64,000 bases of DNA from Oasisia sp. SBJ-2009 (lineage: Eukaryota > Annelida > Polychaeta > Sabellida > Siboglinidae): assembly GCA_964017155.1 (NCBI GenBank), contig OZ024857.1, forward strand, positions 15,628,915 through 15,692,914, in the 5' to 3' direction. Position 1 is the first letter of the stretch. Each line of letters starts with the position of its first letter. The translations under genes were made by a program, and so were the position numbers. A model generated the notes under the pieces. It was not told the DNA's origin. It made no database searches and saw nothing but the letters and a program-made list of their open reading frames with translations. This document shows positions 38,205 through 50,690 of the stretch, piece after piece.

Positions 38205-38360
38205 ATGTAGTCCTGCTGGCACAGCACTATTTTTAATTTGATGGAAGAGTAACATAGTCAAGTCGAGAAACAAATGTTGCAAGTCCTGCTGGCAGATACT
38301 GTTTTTCATTCCATGGCAAAAAACAGTTTGTGGTCCTGCTGGCACAGCAACATTTGTGTG
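38205..38360 (+). repeat. Three GTCCTGCTGGCA-type tandem units
   Basis: GTCCTGCTGGCA recurs at about 38209, 38286 and 38335, with related AT-rich spacers containing TTTTTCATTCCATGG or TTTTTAATTTGATGG. It abuts the 3' end of the LINE on the minus strand, so it could be that element's 3' UTR repeat. Confidence 0.6.
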
Positions 38361-38369
38361 TTTTTTGTG

Positions 38370-41300
38370 CATCTATTAGGCGCAGTCGAGTAGATCATTC
38401 CACAGGCGCGGAGCCATCACTGAAAAGCGATGCCAATCATAGTGTTCTAAACTGTGGCGTGGTACTCGCAGGAGACGACTTCCGGCGGAGCAAAGCTGGC
38501 GACCAGGTGTATATTCCGTAATCATGTCATCGATGTATTCGGATGCTAGGTCGTGCATCACTCGGAAGGTCAAAACCACTATCTTGTATGTTTTGCGCCA
38601 TGGAACCGGCAGCCAGTGTAGCGCTATCAATACTGGTGTGATGTAGAAGTGGTCTTGGCATCGCTGCTGCATAATTACATGCGTCGCCGAATTTTCCACT
38701 CATTGCAGTTTCTGCACCAATCGTCCGTCCATTGATGCCACATAACACAGCATTTCCATAGTCTAGCTTCGATGTCATTAGACCGTGGACGATTGTTTTG
38801 CACGCATCAATGGTTAGGCAGTGACGTATCTTAGCAATGTTGTGCAGTTGGAAGTAGGCAGCCTGACATGTATGCGCAACTTGCATAGACATGTTCATTC
38901 CGCTGTCCAGGAAAATGCCAATGTTCCATACTGTCGACTGATGCGTTGCATGACACCCACACACGTCGACTGTCGTAATTGCGGGTGGGACTCTGGCGTT
39001 ACGGGTGTAGAAAACAATTGTTTCAGTCTTGGTCTCATTCAGCAGCAGTAGGGCGTGTAAGTCTCGCGCGCGAAAAGTTGGGGGCAGGAAGTGCATATTC
39101 TCCATGTTAAAGTATAGGACCTCGGTTTGTTTTTGGTTGTAATAATCGAACTGTTCCAGTCTAATTATTTCAGTTACTGTCTGAAGGATTATTACAAGCA
39201 GAAGCAGTGGAACACTTTGCCGGTGACAATGCTCACGGAAATCATGACTTAATCGATTGTTATGGTGGTTGCCATGGCATCGCCGGCTTGTACTTGTGTT
39301 TAGCGATGTTGACTAATAATGAAAAGTGCCTTTTTTCGTGCAGTACAACCTGTTTGGGGCAAACGTATAGATGTGTTATGATTATGTGCATTTAGACAAC
39401 TTGTCAGGTATAAATGCTTATCGAAACCACAACGTACAGCAATGTAAAATGCGAATCCCGCAAAAGACACACACGGCCTAAACTTGTGGGGAGTGTCTAT
39501 TATCTGCACTACGCAAATCGCTATATGCAATATATGCAAAATACAAGATATTTATGACCTGATTTTCCTAGTATTCATCAGTCGGAAGTTACAACTGTCA
39601 TCCATCGAATATTATTCTTAATGTCCAGTCCCCAAACAGCTCCAGTCACGCGGAGTCTCGCCATGTATCGTGACACACATACGGGCCCTGTTGGTGGCTC
39701 ATCATCCAGCGCTTGATGTCAATGGTGCATGCTTCGATTCGGCGAGTAGCAATATCTGCATCACAAGGCTGGTTTCGAGGGAAGTCAACATAAAGTTGAG
39801 TGTCATCAGCATACATATGGTATTTCAAGTGGCGTTTAGCAAATATGGCAGTGAGTGGCATGCAGTAGATGGTAAACAGTAACGGACCAAGTACCGATCC
39901 CTGAGCTACACCACAGTTCAGTTGTTGTCGGCGAGAAACGGCATCCTCAATCTTAACAGCAAGTGTTCTGTCCGACAAGTAGGATGCAATCCACGCCAAC
40001 CCCAATTCATAAATTCCTATGGATTTAATTTGTTTCAATAGTATACCACAATAGTCCACAGTGTCAAAGGCGGCTGTAAGATCAAGGACGACGAGTATCA
40101 CTCCCTTTCTATGGTCAAGTGCCTGCATGATGTCATCGTGAATACGCAGGAGTGCTGTTTCGGTGCTGTGGTACGGACGATACACGGTCTAGAACGGGTC
40201 AAGGAGTTTGTTTTCGTCAATGTAGCATCGAAGGTCAACCGGGACATGTCTCTCTAACAATTTTGAGACAAAGCTGAGATTTTACGTAGGGTGGTAATTC
40301 TTGATGTCATTTACATCAAGACCTGTCTTCTTGAGCAAGGGAGTGACCTGCGTATGCTTCATTTCAGCTGGTACAGTTGTAGATTTTAATGACACATTGA
40401 TGATATTTGCTAGCAATGGTGCAATAATATTGATGTTTGTGATTAACAGTGTCGTCGGCCAAGGATCTAGAGCTCAATATTTTGAAGGGCATTTGTTCAC
40501 GAGTCGAACAGTAGCAGTGGCGGTTGTGGGTGTGAATGTTGACAGAGTACAATGGTGGTGGGGATTGTTGTCAATTGGCAGTACAGGTAGTGGGGCATCA
40601 TGATGATACATTGTACTGCAAACATTCATAATCTTTTCTGAGAAATGTACTCGAAACCGTTCCGGCAAATCCTCATGAGAGTTGTTGCATTCGGGTAGCA
40701 CTGGGGGTTGTTTGCGTCGGTGATCTCATTCGTTACGCGGTACATGGCCCATGGCCTTCACATCACACGCGCATAGTTTCTCACAGAAAAACTAAGATTT
40801 AGCAGCTACTAACTTTTCTCTGTAGACGTCTCGCAAACTCGTGTCAATGTCTCTATGCACTAGTAGCTGTATCTGTCGCCATCGCCTTTCGATCAGCTCG
40901 CCGGAGTTGTTGCTTTGCATCTGATAACTCACTGTTGTACCACAGTGTCTAGGGTTGGATGATGATAACACAAGTGATAAGTGGTACGTGTGAGTCAATG
41001 AACCCAGCAATGGAAGAGTTGTACTACGTGTAGAGTTCGTCGACGCCATAGTTGGGGTTATTGAACAGGTCTGAGTTTCTGAGGTCAGACACTAGTTTGG
41101 CGTTGTCAATGGTTGTATATTTTCTATATCTGATCTGTCTTTTCGGTCGTTTTGGTTTTCCTGTAACCAGATCGCATCGGATAACGTGGTGATCTGTTAA
41201 CAATGTTTCAACGGATGTAGAAGATATTATGTTATGTCTATTTTGCGTAATGACGAGGTCGAGGATATGATCACCAACATGTGTCAGTTCTCTCACGTGT

Positions 41301-42060
41301 TGTTTAAAATCAGCCTCTTGGAGAAGTTCAGTCAAGTTGCGAGTATTACTGGTTCTATCGTCACCATAGTGCACATTGAAATCCCCCAATATTACACAAT
41401 CGGCTTGGTGTGTGGCACAATATCCTAGCAACATGCTGAACTCATCGCTGAAAGTTTGAAATGATACTGATTTCTGGCCGGTCGAAGGAGGTCGATATAC
41501 TGTCACGATTCATATAACAGATCCCGCCTTGCCAATGTGCAGTACTACTTCCAGTCCTTCGAATGATGTAGCGGTCAAAAGGCATCGATGAGCACAAATT
41601 AAACGCCTACTCCACTGCCCTGTCTTTCGGTACGCAGGAGGTGATGGAAATCAGACCTCTCTGGAGTGAGGGCATTTATAACAGCAGTGTCATTAGTCGA
41701 GAGCCATGTCTTAGTTATGCATGTACGCTTTCGATGTCATTATCGACGATATAATCATGAATAAACTCTGCCTTGTTGCGCACTGACCGACTGTTGATCA
41801 ACACCAGTGCAGTTGTTTTTGTACTCGCCGCACCTGGTACTGCTGTTGTCGGTACTGCCACCCATTGCTGGTGTTTCTGCCGTATATTCTGCTGTGGACG
41901 CTATCACTACTGACGTTATCGCTACTGTCGTACCGCTGCCTAGAATAATTATAATTAGACAATGGTGGAATAAATAAAGGGGATAAACTTGGTGGACAAC
42001 TTACGCTGTACTGGTATATGAGAACTATGATATAATTCAAATAAAAGTACAAATCACGCG
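38370..42060 (-). pseudogene. Near-full-length LINE (L2/CR1-like) with broken frames and an insertion
   Basis: Minus strand, 5' to 3'. The N-terminal start of an endonuclease domain is VLINSRSVRNKAEFIHDYIV (about 41830-41750). The endonuclease core is VYRPPSTGQK, CVILGDFNVHYGD and HILDLVI ... LLTDHHVIRCDL (41506-41150). A linker follows to about 40250. The RT reads YRPYHSTETALL, VVLDLTAAFDTVDY (catalytic Asp), CGVAQGSVLGPLLFTIY and YHMYADDTQLYVDF (catalytic pair) at 40185-39790. The C-terminal domain is LLLNETKTETIVFYTR ... SKLDYGNAVLCG ... ITPVLIALHWLPV ... APRLWNDL (39055-38376). RT and C-terminal parts are split by about 0.6 kb of foreign sequence. Frameshifts and stops elsewhere make it inactive. 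It is the most complete LINE of the window. Confidence 0.88.
39060..39690. other. ~0.6-kb insertion interrupting the LINE RT
   Basis: The LINE protein is continuous from ...IKRWMMSHQ (about 39690) to LLLNETKTE (about 39050) if this segment is removed. The insert has no recognisable ORF, TIR or tail, and its ends and any target duplication cannot be fixed by eye. Confidence 0.6.
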
Positions 42061-42339
42061 CCACGTGGCTGTGGACAAACTGTTTCCCTGAACCAACGTG
42101 TTCACTCTCACAATCTCAGTCTCCCCAATCTCCTCGTGTCTTTCCCTGCCCTGGTATTATACTTTCCCCAATGGCGGGAAACCTGTCACGTGATCAGCTA
42201 TGCCCTCTGGTGGGCATCCCCACAACTTGGAAAGCCCTGCCACGCCCTCTGATGGGCATCCCCTCACCTTGGTGGCAGCCCTACCATACTACAGATGTTA
42301 TCGCTGTTGATGCTGACGGTGTCACTCACATTCATGAGT

Positions 42340-42567
42340 GTTTTTTCTTCTAAAACCAAGTAGGACAGTCCTGAGTTCACATGTCATATTCGTTAATGTG
42401 TTTACACACATGAGAGCAGACGATATGCTCAAGTAGTTTGCTACACATGTTAATGACATAGGCCTACAGTTGAATTAATGCATCGTGAACATTGCCTGTC
42501 TTACATATTGGCATAATATGTGCCTTTTCCAGTCTAGTGGTGTTTCTCCTGTGCTTAGTGATTGGCT
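42340..42567 (-). pseudogene. LINE pre-RT fragment
   Basis: The minus-strand translation, with one or two frameshifts, reads QSLSTGETPLDWK, HIMPICKTGN, CSKLLEHIVCSHVCKHINEY. This is the conserved segment just before the first RT catalytic motif. It is interrupted on its 5' side by another LINE (42568-43640), whose ATT-rich tail abuts it exactly. Confidence 0.7.
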
Positions 42568-43640
42568 AATAATAATAACTTTATTGTCCAGTCATAAAAT
42601 GGATAAACATCTTGCACTTCGGATCATAATGCATAAAAATAATACAATATTTAAATCACATCACATAGTAATGTTTTTATAATTATAATTTTTTTAATTA
42701 ACCAACCATGACAAACCGGATGAAAAAAACATTAAAAAAATACATCAATAGAGAACTACAACATCAGAAAACAAATCTTGAGACGGTCTCAATGCTCAGT
42801 TTGGGCAACTACTGACCAATCTTGAGGTAAGATCTTGTAAATTAAAGTCAAGTATATAAAAATTAGTAAAATAGATCAAATGCTGGAATAAATATGCTAA
42901 AAACAATATGACAATAAGATAAATAAATAAATGTGATAAAACAAAATTGCAGTGGCAGTGGTAGGGATGTGATATGACGGTCAATGGTTGAATTTATGTG
43001 GCTGGTTCAAATACTTGAAGGAGGATGGAATGAAGGACTTAAAGGCATGCTGGGTTTTTCCAGTTGGGATTTTGTACCTCCTTCCAGAGAGGAGAAAGTC
43101 GTAATGGTCGTGTAAGAAGTGTGTGGGGTCAGATCAGATTTTTGTTGCCATTCGCAGTGTTCTTGACTTGTATGGTTGCTCCAGACTGGTGTACAGCATC
43201 CAGCGATCTTGCAGGAAATGGTGTATATTCTGCTAAAATTTTCTTTGTTTTTGACTGAGAGGTTACAGCACCAGCAGAGGAGACCGAAAGTCAAAACACT
43301 TTTCACAAATGAATCGTGGAACACAAACAAAACCATTTCGTCTATGTGCAAGGCATTGAGTTTTCTCAGGAAGTACAATCTTTGCTGGCCTTTCTTATAT
43401 AGATTCATTGTGTTATCACCCCACCTTAATTTGTCATCGATTGTTGTACCCATATATTTACAAGAATGCACAATGTGACCAATGTAATTATGGATGATAA
43501 GTTTTTAGCATGAATTTTGGGCATATAGTTGTGTCATCTCCTTTGTAACTACAGATTGGAACTGTCTATTTAGAATATCTGCTTTCTTTGTACTGCAAAT
43601 GTGATCAATACTACTAGACTCTCTTGGGGAGATGTTCCAA
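42568..43640 (-). pseudogene. Internally deleted LINE with intact 3' tail
   Basis: Minus strand: KKADILNRQFQSVVTKE (pre-RT, about 43590-43530) is followed almost at once by HSCKYMGTTIDDKLRW, GQQRLYFLRKLN and VLTFGLLCWCCNLSVKNKE (post-catalytic region, 43471-43200). The whole RT catalytic core is missing. The 3' UTR runs to GGACAATAAAGTTATTATTATT at about 42568, a typical simple-repeat LINE tail. The element appears to have inserted into the neighbouring LINE fragment. Confidence 0.82.
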
Positions 43641-44168
43641 AGTTTTCATGTTGATTACTCTATTACTGTTGAGTTTAAATAATGTCTAGGTCAGCCAGAC
43701 AAAAGAAACTTAGAAACTTGTGGTGTTGTGTACACAGAAAAACTTTCAGGCTTGCAGTTTAGATGAAACGTGTCAATCACTAAGTGTCAATGCAATGTTG
43801 ACGATGTCTGAGTGGATTTTGGTTATGCCTGGATGTCGTTGAACACAGGTATACAAGTGAACTTAATAATAAATATAAATACTCAACGTGATTATTATGA
43901 TCTAATAAGATATGCTGCGCTTGTAGATATAGAATATTAATATTACAATAAACTCTCCAAGGATGGTTGAATCAAACGACATGAAGTGGTCCTTGACCTG
44001 AGGCTGATCGTTAACAAATATGCGCTCCCTAAAAATTAAACGATAAACAAATTTTTCAGTTGAACCAAATATTAAGGAATTGATTAATACAGAAAACATC
44101 AACGAGAAAACGCTAACTCAACGACAGCTATTCTTGCCATCACTTGTGTTAGAATCAGAACAACTTAC

Positions 44169-44232
44169 CTCCAAATTCCGCCGTTTCCCGAAAGCCAAGC
44201 TTCGCCTTGCCTTCGTTTCTATCTCAGGTTCG
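44169..44232 (-). other. Possible 64-nt internal exon
   Basis: On the minus strand a T-rich acceptor (TTTTTTTTTAG) precedes 64 nt that end in GGAG followed by GTAAGTTG, a near-consensus donor. One frame is open (EPEIETKARRSLAFGKRRNLE without its last residue or so). There is no partner exon or homology, so this is only a splice-signal observation. The surrounding 43640-45100 holds nothing else I can identify. Confidence 0.2.
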
Positions 44233-45199
44233 CTAAAAAAAAATTCGGATTATTGGACATGTTAGTGTTGATTTCTTCAAACGTTGTCGACCTGGTATAA
44301 AACCCACTGTCAAAATGATCTTGGCATAAGCGAGAACACAGTGTCGGTGTTCAGTTGACTCAATTGAATTGTTTGATCCACTGCCTTCGTCGACTTGGCT
44401 CTTTCTCTATCGAAGGAAATCTAAAGAAACTCTTTCAGGAATTATCCTGTTGCTGCATCCAAAATCCATGCAGAATACCATGTTTTATTGGATGAAGAAG
44501 AACACCACAAGACACTATATACACCAAGAATAGCATTGAAATCCTCAACCTGCTGCTAGTGTCTATAGTACATGTTACGTCACACTCACGGAAACACCCG
44601 AAGGCAAAATTTTGTAGGCGATGTGTGAGAAAGTATTCTTATTTGCATGATTTTATGTAATTTTTTATACTACATGATTACATTATGTTGTGTATTCTAT
44701 TAACTATAGCCTTTACTCTAACTTGTTCATGTCACCTTTAATGATGTTTTTTCCCTTATTATTTCTCAGTCAGCTTGTGTGTTAATCTGCACTGTGGGGT
44801 ATTTGGTTTTGATGGCTAGCATAACACCTCCCTCCATCTTGTTTACAATCTGTGGAATCTTCTGTAATTAGATGGAAGGAACTGATTGGTTTTAATGGTT
44901 CAGTCAGGTTTTTTGGACAGCATGAGAAGATCTGGGGCAGTGGAAGATGAGCTAATTCTGCATTTTTGCTGAAGACCATTTATGACAAGTGTTCGCCAAT
45001 TGTTTAGCTTGTTTGGAGTTTGGTTGGATTTATTAGAACTAATACCTGAACTAGTACAAGTGTTTGACCATGTTCTGGATCTGGGTGTAGATGTGAGCAC
45101 TATTTTATAATTTCCTGGAGTGAGTTATTTCTTTTCTTTCGGGTGCTTGTTATTTCTGGATTGAATGTTGAGTCTATTGGTGACATTGAACAATAGGAT

Positions 45200-46430
45200 G
45201 TAATAAGGAGCATACGGTAATAATAGGAGGACTTAGTTGCTCTTTATGTTGGCATAGGTGTTTTCCAGTTGTGTACGTTTTGGTGCATTGTCCGACATCG
45301 TGGATCAGGAGACTGAGATGTAGACTTCTCTTACTCAGTGAATCATAGTTGCACATGTAGGGATGACGTTCATGGCAGAGGTGGTACACACCGGTACTGC
45401 TTTTTGCCAGTATCCCTGTGTAGAAAGGGGATGTGATGGCTTTGCTCGTTGGTGGGATTCATGGGAGTGGGAATACACGAGGGCTGCTATATGCAGGTAT
45501 CCCCATGCGTAAGGGTAAGTAGTGATGATTGGAGGTGCCATCATGCATGGGGTTTGTGAAAGGGGTAATATAGTCGTTTTGGTGCCCCATAGCAAAAGTA
45601 CCACTCTGGCACATTGCGCTTCGGGTATTATAATCGTTCTGAAGATTTTGTGCTGTACCCAGATTACCATGTGCTGCTCTAGATGCTGTCTTGATTTTAT
45701 CAATCAAATCCTTGAGATAATTTGCTGGTGGCTGTCTAATTGACGTTACAAAGTCTAAATAGGATCTCTTTGGGCATTCCTACTTCTCGTCCTAATTTAA
45801 ACAGGCATTAACAGCATATTTGGCATAAACCCAGTATTTTGATTCACTGTGGCTTCTAGGCTCATCCCCAGTGTGACCAAGTGTTTGTTTCATCAGGATA
45901 ACTTATCAGTAAGATAACACCTGATAAAGAGAGAACCATTTGATTTGGTCTTTCTGCTTGGGCATTAGAACATGGTCGCTGTCCTAGTCTTTTCTGTTTG
46001 CATTAATTTACACAAATCGATGAACATTTGACCTTCAAAGTTCATACCCCAGTCTGTGTGTACCTGCAGCGGGGCGCCATGTCCAGTTATCCATTGCTCT
46101 AGAAACGTCTTGGCTGTGATTCGAGTGGTTTGTTCGGGTAATGCATGTTACTTTAGATAGGCAACGAGTGACTTGATCCAGAATCATAAAACACTTATTT
46201 CCTGATTTGCTCATTGTAAATGATCCCCGGATATCTAAGTGTACCCGGGGACTCCCGCCTGATAGTGGAGCAACTGTGCACGCTGTCGGCATCCCACTTT
46301 GTTGAGGTGGCATACAGCGCAAGTATCCACAAACAGTTGGCAGTTCAGTTCCATCTTCTGTGGCAGTTGTGTGTGCATGCTGGTAGCAGGCAGTACAACT
46401 ACTATGGCCGCTGACACAATGTTAGACATT
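45200..46430 (-). pseudogene. Ty3/gypsy-type integrase relic
   Basis: The minus strand from 46430 downward contains the zinc-binding tail CAVCHLNK. Next is HLDIRGSFTMSKSGNKCF with DQVTRCLS (first catalytic Asp in DIRG). After a frameshift comes VHTDWGMNFEG (second Asp). A degraded stretch stands where the catalytic Glu is expected. Then come NQNTG and LGREVGMPKEI, the usual post-core motif, and a region rich in Gln/Asn to about 45470. A Cys/His-bearing tail (CHERHPYMC ... HLCQHK) follows to about 45200. Many frameshifts are present. No LTRs, protease or RT were found nearby, so this is an internal fragment of a retroelement. Confidence 0.72.
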
Positions 46431-46499
46431 TTGCTGACATGGCCTTTACTGTGAATAACCTTAAGACCAAAGAATAGGCCTGAATTTCAATATTCGGGC

Positions 46500-49330
46500 C
46501 GGAAACCTATATATACAGGGGACCGGCTGAATGTATGTAATTTATTTTTCAGTTATGTCGAATTGGAACATTGTCTGAACAATTGTGTTCTTGTATTGAC
46601 GTATGCTGAGTGGTTGTCGAGACCTCTAAAACAAGGTGGCATTGATGATGACAGAAAATTGATGATGTCTGTTTTGCCTGAACTACGACTAATAACAGTT
46701 AACACCTTGACATTTCACCCCACACATGTACCTGTGTGCATGCGTGCTTGCATGAATGTATGTATGTACTTATGCATGCATGTAATAACATACAAACATA
46801 CCTATGTATGTTCGTACATTGTTTAACCAGTCACAAGAACTTATTTAAAAGCCATTTTACATCAAAAAAACTTCAGTTTGAAAAGAAAAAATTACTTACA
46901 TGGTTTCTGATACAGATCAAATAAAGGAACTAAAAATAAAAGCTTAAATAGTCATTTTAGTGTTAAGCGTCTCACAAGACACATGACAACATTTGCCTTT
47001 TGCTGAATTGATTGAAGGCTCGCTCTTATCTGAAATAAAATAAATACATTTACATTAGTCATTTATCGAAAAACTATCTGCACATGAGCATCAAAATAAT
47101 TTGGACATTAAGATGAGTAAATATAATATTTTTTTGATTATTTTACAAACTTGTGTATTATTACATAAAATATACATATGTGTACGTGCATGCGTGCGAG
47201 TGTACATGCGTACATGCTCAACCTTTGAAAATAACCACACCAGTTGTTGGCCGCTTGTGAGTGGGATAGCTCGTTTTTTTGACATGTTACGACTTCAACT
47301 TTAAAAAGAAACTGTTGTGTTATTTTGGTGACACTGTCACTGGTGAATTCACTTAAAATAAACAATTTCATAACAGTTTAATTGCAGTAGCGTGACAGGA
47401 TAAGTGTTAGCTTAACTTATGTATATCCCACGGCATAATGTGATCAGTGTTTTGTTAAAACGACAGATGTTTGAGGCATGTTTTTTGTTAAGTCGATGAC
47501 CAGTAAACACCTCAAAATTTGGAACTGAAGTTTGAGGTTTAATCACTTGCATAATATCAGGGGTCACCTCAGTTGTGTTGATTTGGCCTAAATTGGATAT
47601 AGCTATGCACCAATTCCAACCTTTATGACATTTGCTACGTCATGTTAAAACGTTAAACTATGCAATATTAAATAAGTACCCGGGGGTACACATAATCAAA
47701 CGAAAATAAATACAACTTCATATATTTAATTAATGTTTTAATTAACCTTATTGGTTTTAACCTTATGACTAAATGATTTAGGCACTGTAATTAGATGTGT
47801 TATTTATTATTAACCAAATTTATGACTTCATAAACAGCCCAATTCTACACCTTTATGTATTTGTCCATCAATGCAAGACAGATTGCTGAACATCCCAATG
47901 GTAGTACGACCAATTCTGTACTGATACTAAAGAGATTGTTAACTGTAGGACATATATCATGAAATAATAACTTGCATTTATAAAAAAATATGTGTGAAAT
48001 AACGTCACAAGTCACGAGTATTGCAGTGGTTATATTTTATCAGGGTTGGAGGAATCCAGAGTGGACTAAGTATTCAGTGTATTATTTTTACATGTATTTA
48101 TATACATTTAAAATTAGGTTCATACCATGCACTATTTCCGGATGGGTCACATTCTGGAAAAGATGTTTGTGTGGTTGATTGGTTTTCAAATATGTATGTG
48201 CCCTGTATTCCTGTTGCAAAAAATCATGACAAATTATCATTCCCCCGTAGAGTTTATAGTAAATCAATCACTGCATTACTTGATTGTTAATTTTCAGTGC
48301 TCATCAAATCCCTATCACCATCCGCTTAGTTATTTTTCTCTGAATTAGGATTCTAGTAAACTAAAACGAGGTGTGTTCGACACTTATTATAATCATAATG
48401 TTGCTAGAATGTCAATAGCAGTTCAGTTAGCCAAACTTGTAAACAAAACCATCAAAATATACTGCTGATCATACTGATACAAATTGCAACTTATTTAGCA
48501 AACATATAATAATTATCTACCCTAGCTAATCAAGGAACAGACAATCTTGTTTTAAATTAAGTCAAGATGACCATAAACTATTAACAGTATCATTATTAAC
48601 TATTCACCACATGCTTGCATATACATGTAACAGCTGTTGCATGTAAGGCACGACAAGGCCATGCAAACCTTTTATTTATTAAACAAATGTATACACAGAA
48701 TATCATCAGTGTACAATATTAAACATTTCTTTATTGATTTATACCAGGTAGCCTGGTAATTAGTATATTCTTATCTACAAAAAAGAGTGTTTGTGGCAAA
48801 CTGCTCCAGGTTGCTTGTTTGTATGTTTGGTTGCTACCAAATGGGGGTTTACCTCTATGGATAATAAATAATGCATTTACGACAAATTACTGATACAGGC
48901 CTGGTGATATATCTGAAATTTCATATAAATATTTTAAGTGGTTAAAAATGCTATTTATTATTTAAATCAAACTTTTCACATTAACTACAATTAATGTCTA
49001 CACCACCTGAATGAAAAAATATTTGCTCTAACCGCATTTCGTTCTCACCGTTTCATTTCTGTATGACATACCTTGGTAGGTAGGCAATCTATGACAACAA
49101 ACCTGTGACTAAGCTATGTCTGAAGTTTACCAACGTGCACCAGTATTCGTGTGGCCACCAGGTCCAGGCTATTGGTCAATAAATAGACACGCCTTACTTG
49201 CTCAATCTGCACATGGTTTCTGCTCTCTGAAGATTGCATAGGTCCAGCTAATGCGTATAAAATAAACGATAATAGCTGAAGCCAAGCCAAACATTATACT
49301 AAAAGCAATCAAATAATTGAAACGTTAACA
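46500..49330. other. AT-rich intergenic, no feature supported
   Basis: Short ORFs only, no recognised motif. A small GCATGCGTGC/TGTATGTA-rich stretch lies near 46735-46800 and 47160-47220. Confidence 0.5.
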
Positions 49331-49339
49331 TGACATTCA

Positions 49340-49711
49340 CATATTAAATTATGTAATATACTTGTCGCTAAAAAATTAAGAGTTACAGCAAGGCGCTCGA
49401 CAGATGGTATTGCATCGCGCATGGCTGTCTTTCTGGACGATTAATGGCGAAACAGCGTCTAGAAGATATTGAAATTGCTGTGTGTCCATCCAGACAAAGT
49501 TTGCAAATGCTCTGGGGTCCTCCACTTTAATTTCCTTCATCAGAGCATGAAATGTGCCAAACTGCTGGTGCCGCGCCATCCTTGAGCAAATCCACCATCT
49601 TTTTTGTTTCTTCAGTTTTTCTTTCTATTCTTCGTCACCAATTTGCAGCAGCACAGCCAATGCACTGAGCAAAATTGCATGTTCTTCTTCACTGCTGCAA
49701 CTGTGAGTCAT
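49340..49711 (-). pseudogene. PIF/Harbinger (HARBI1-like) transposase N-terminal remnant
   Basis: From the ATG at 49711 the minus strand reads MTHSCSSEEEHAILLSALAV, a stop, KKQKRWWICSRMARHQQFGT, FHALMKEIKVEDPRAFANFV and MDTQQFQYLLDAVSPLIVQK. It then shifts frame to MRDAIPSVERLAVTLNFLAT. The WWxxxxxxxRxxFGxFHxLxxELxxEDPxxFxNFxRM pattern and the VSPLI/AIP.ERLAVTLRFLAT block are characteristic of Harbinger nucleases just upstream of the DDE domain. One nonsense codon and one frameshift break it, and no DDE residues follow, so only the first part survives. A potential donor (AAGTATAT) follows LAT. Confidence 0.8.
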
Positions 49712-49719
49712 TGCCGTAA

Positions 49720-50395
49720 ACAAGCATGTGTGCGTCTGTAATGCCCTTCGCCTTATGACGTTACGTAATTATCCCACCCCAATTGTTTTGCCACGACTAC
49801 TTGTGTCATGCACTCGTACGAGGCACTCGTACGAATCTATCATACATGTATCACCCCCTTAAATGTTTGCAGATTCTCAAGCAATATGCCTCGTTTGGCT
49901 CTCAGTGTAACGGCTCCAGTGGCACAAACTTCATAGCCAGTGAATGAAAGCATGTTTACAAACACAGTCAGTGGAACTTCAAAACATATTTACCATTGAC
50001 GCTGCCGGAGTCGGTCTTGGATCGCTGATTTTCAGTGTACAGACATATCACGTTGTTACGTAATTCCAGGTAGGCAGAATGGCGAAACAAGTTCAACAGC
50101 GTTCTGTAGTGATCGAGCCGTGATCGTTCTGGTTGAATACACACCGATTAAAGGACATTTTAAAATGCATAAATGTCGAATTTCAGTGAATGTCCATAAA
50201 AAGTTGTGCACCAGAATATGCGCAGATAGTTCATATCCAGGATGATGATAAAATATTCATAAATATCTCAATGATTACATCGATAAGCAGGTAAAAATAC
50301 AGAAGCACCAATCTTTCATGGCAACACAAAGTCCACGGCGATGCTTGTGATATAAATTGCATCTTATGATATATATTGCATTACTGGGGCATCAC
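49720..50395. other. No recognisable feature
   Basis: Contains a short direct repeat, GCACTCGTACGA, twice at 49810-49835. Nothing else supported. Confidence 0.5.
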
Positions 50396-50397
50396 GC

Positions 50398-50690
50398 TTC
50401 TTTCACCTGTTCTTGCTTACCTTAGCCCTGTCTATTGGACATGTCCAGGGGCTCATTATCACCAGGATGTGATTGTTTTGTGAGTTGTCCAAAGTGATTA
50501 TTGTGTTTACTTTGACATTTGCCCTAGTACTGCACAGGGTGTCTGTTTTGGCACCTACTCCATTGTTATTGTCCTGACTAGTGGACAAGTTGTGGGATTA
50601 ACACCTCTGTGTCTTGTCTGGTCAAACTCACATTGTTGTTTTAATTACCCTAATACTTGTCACATTAGTACTCTGTGCCTTCTTGAAGTA
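50398..50690. repeat. Interspersed repeat family R, copy 1 (~290 bp)
   Basis: CACCTGTTCTTGCTTACC ... CATTAGTACTCTG is repeated at 51505-52085, where it is split by a SINE. It includes a local palindrome around TTGGACATGTCCAGGGGC. A short piece (CCTACTCCACTACAATTGGCCTGACT) recurs at about 56355. The class of element is unknown. No terminal inverted repeats are obvious. Confidence 0.8.
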
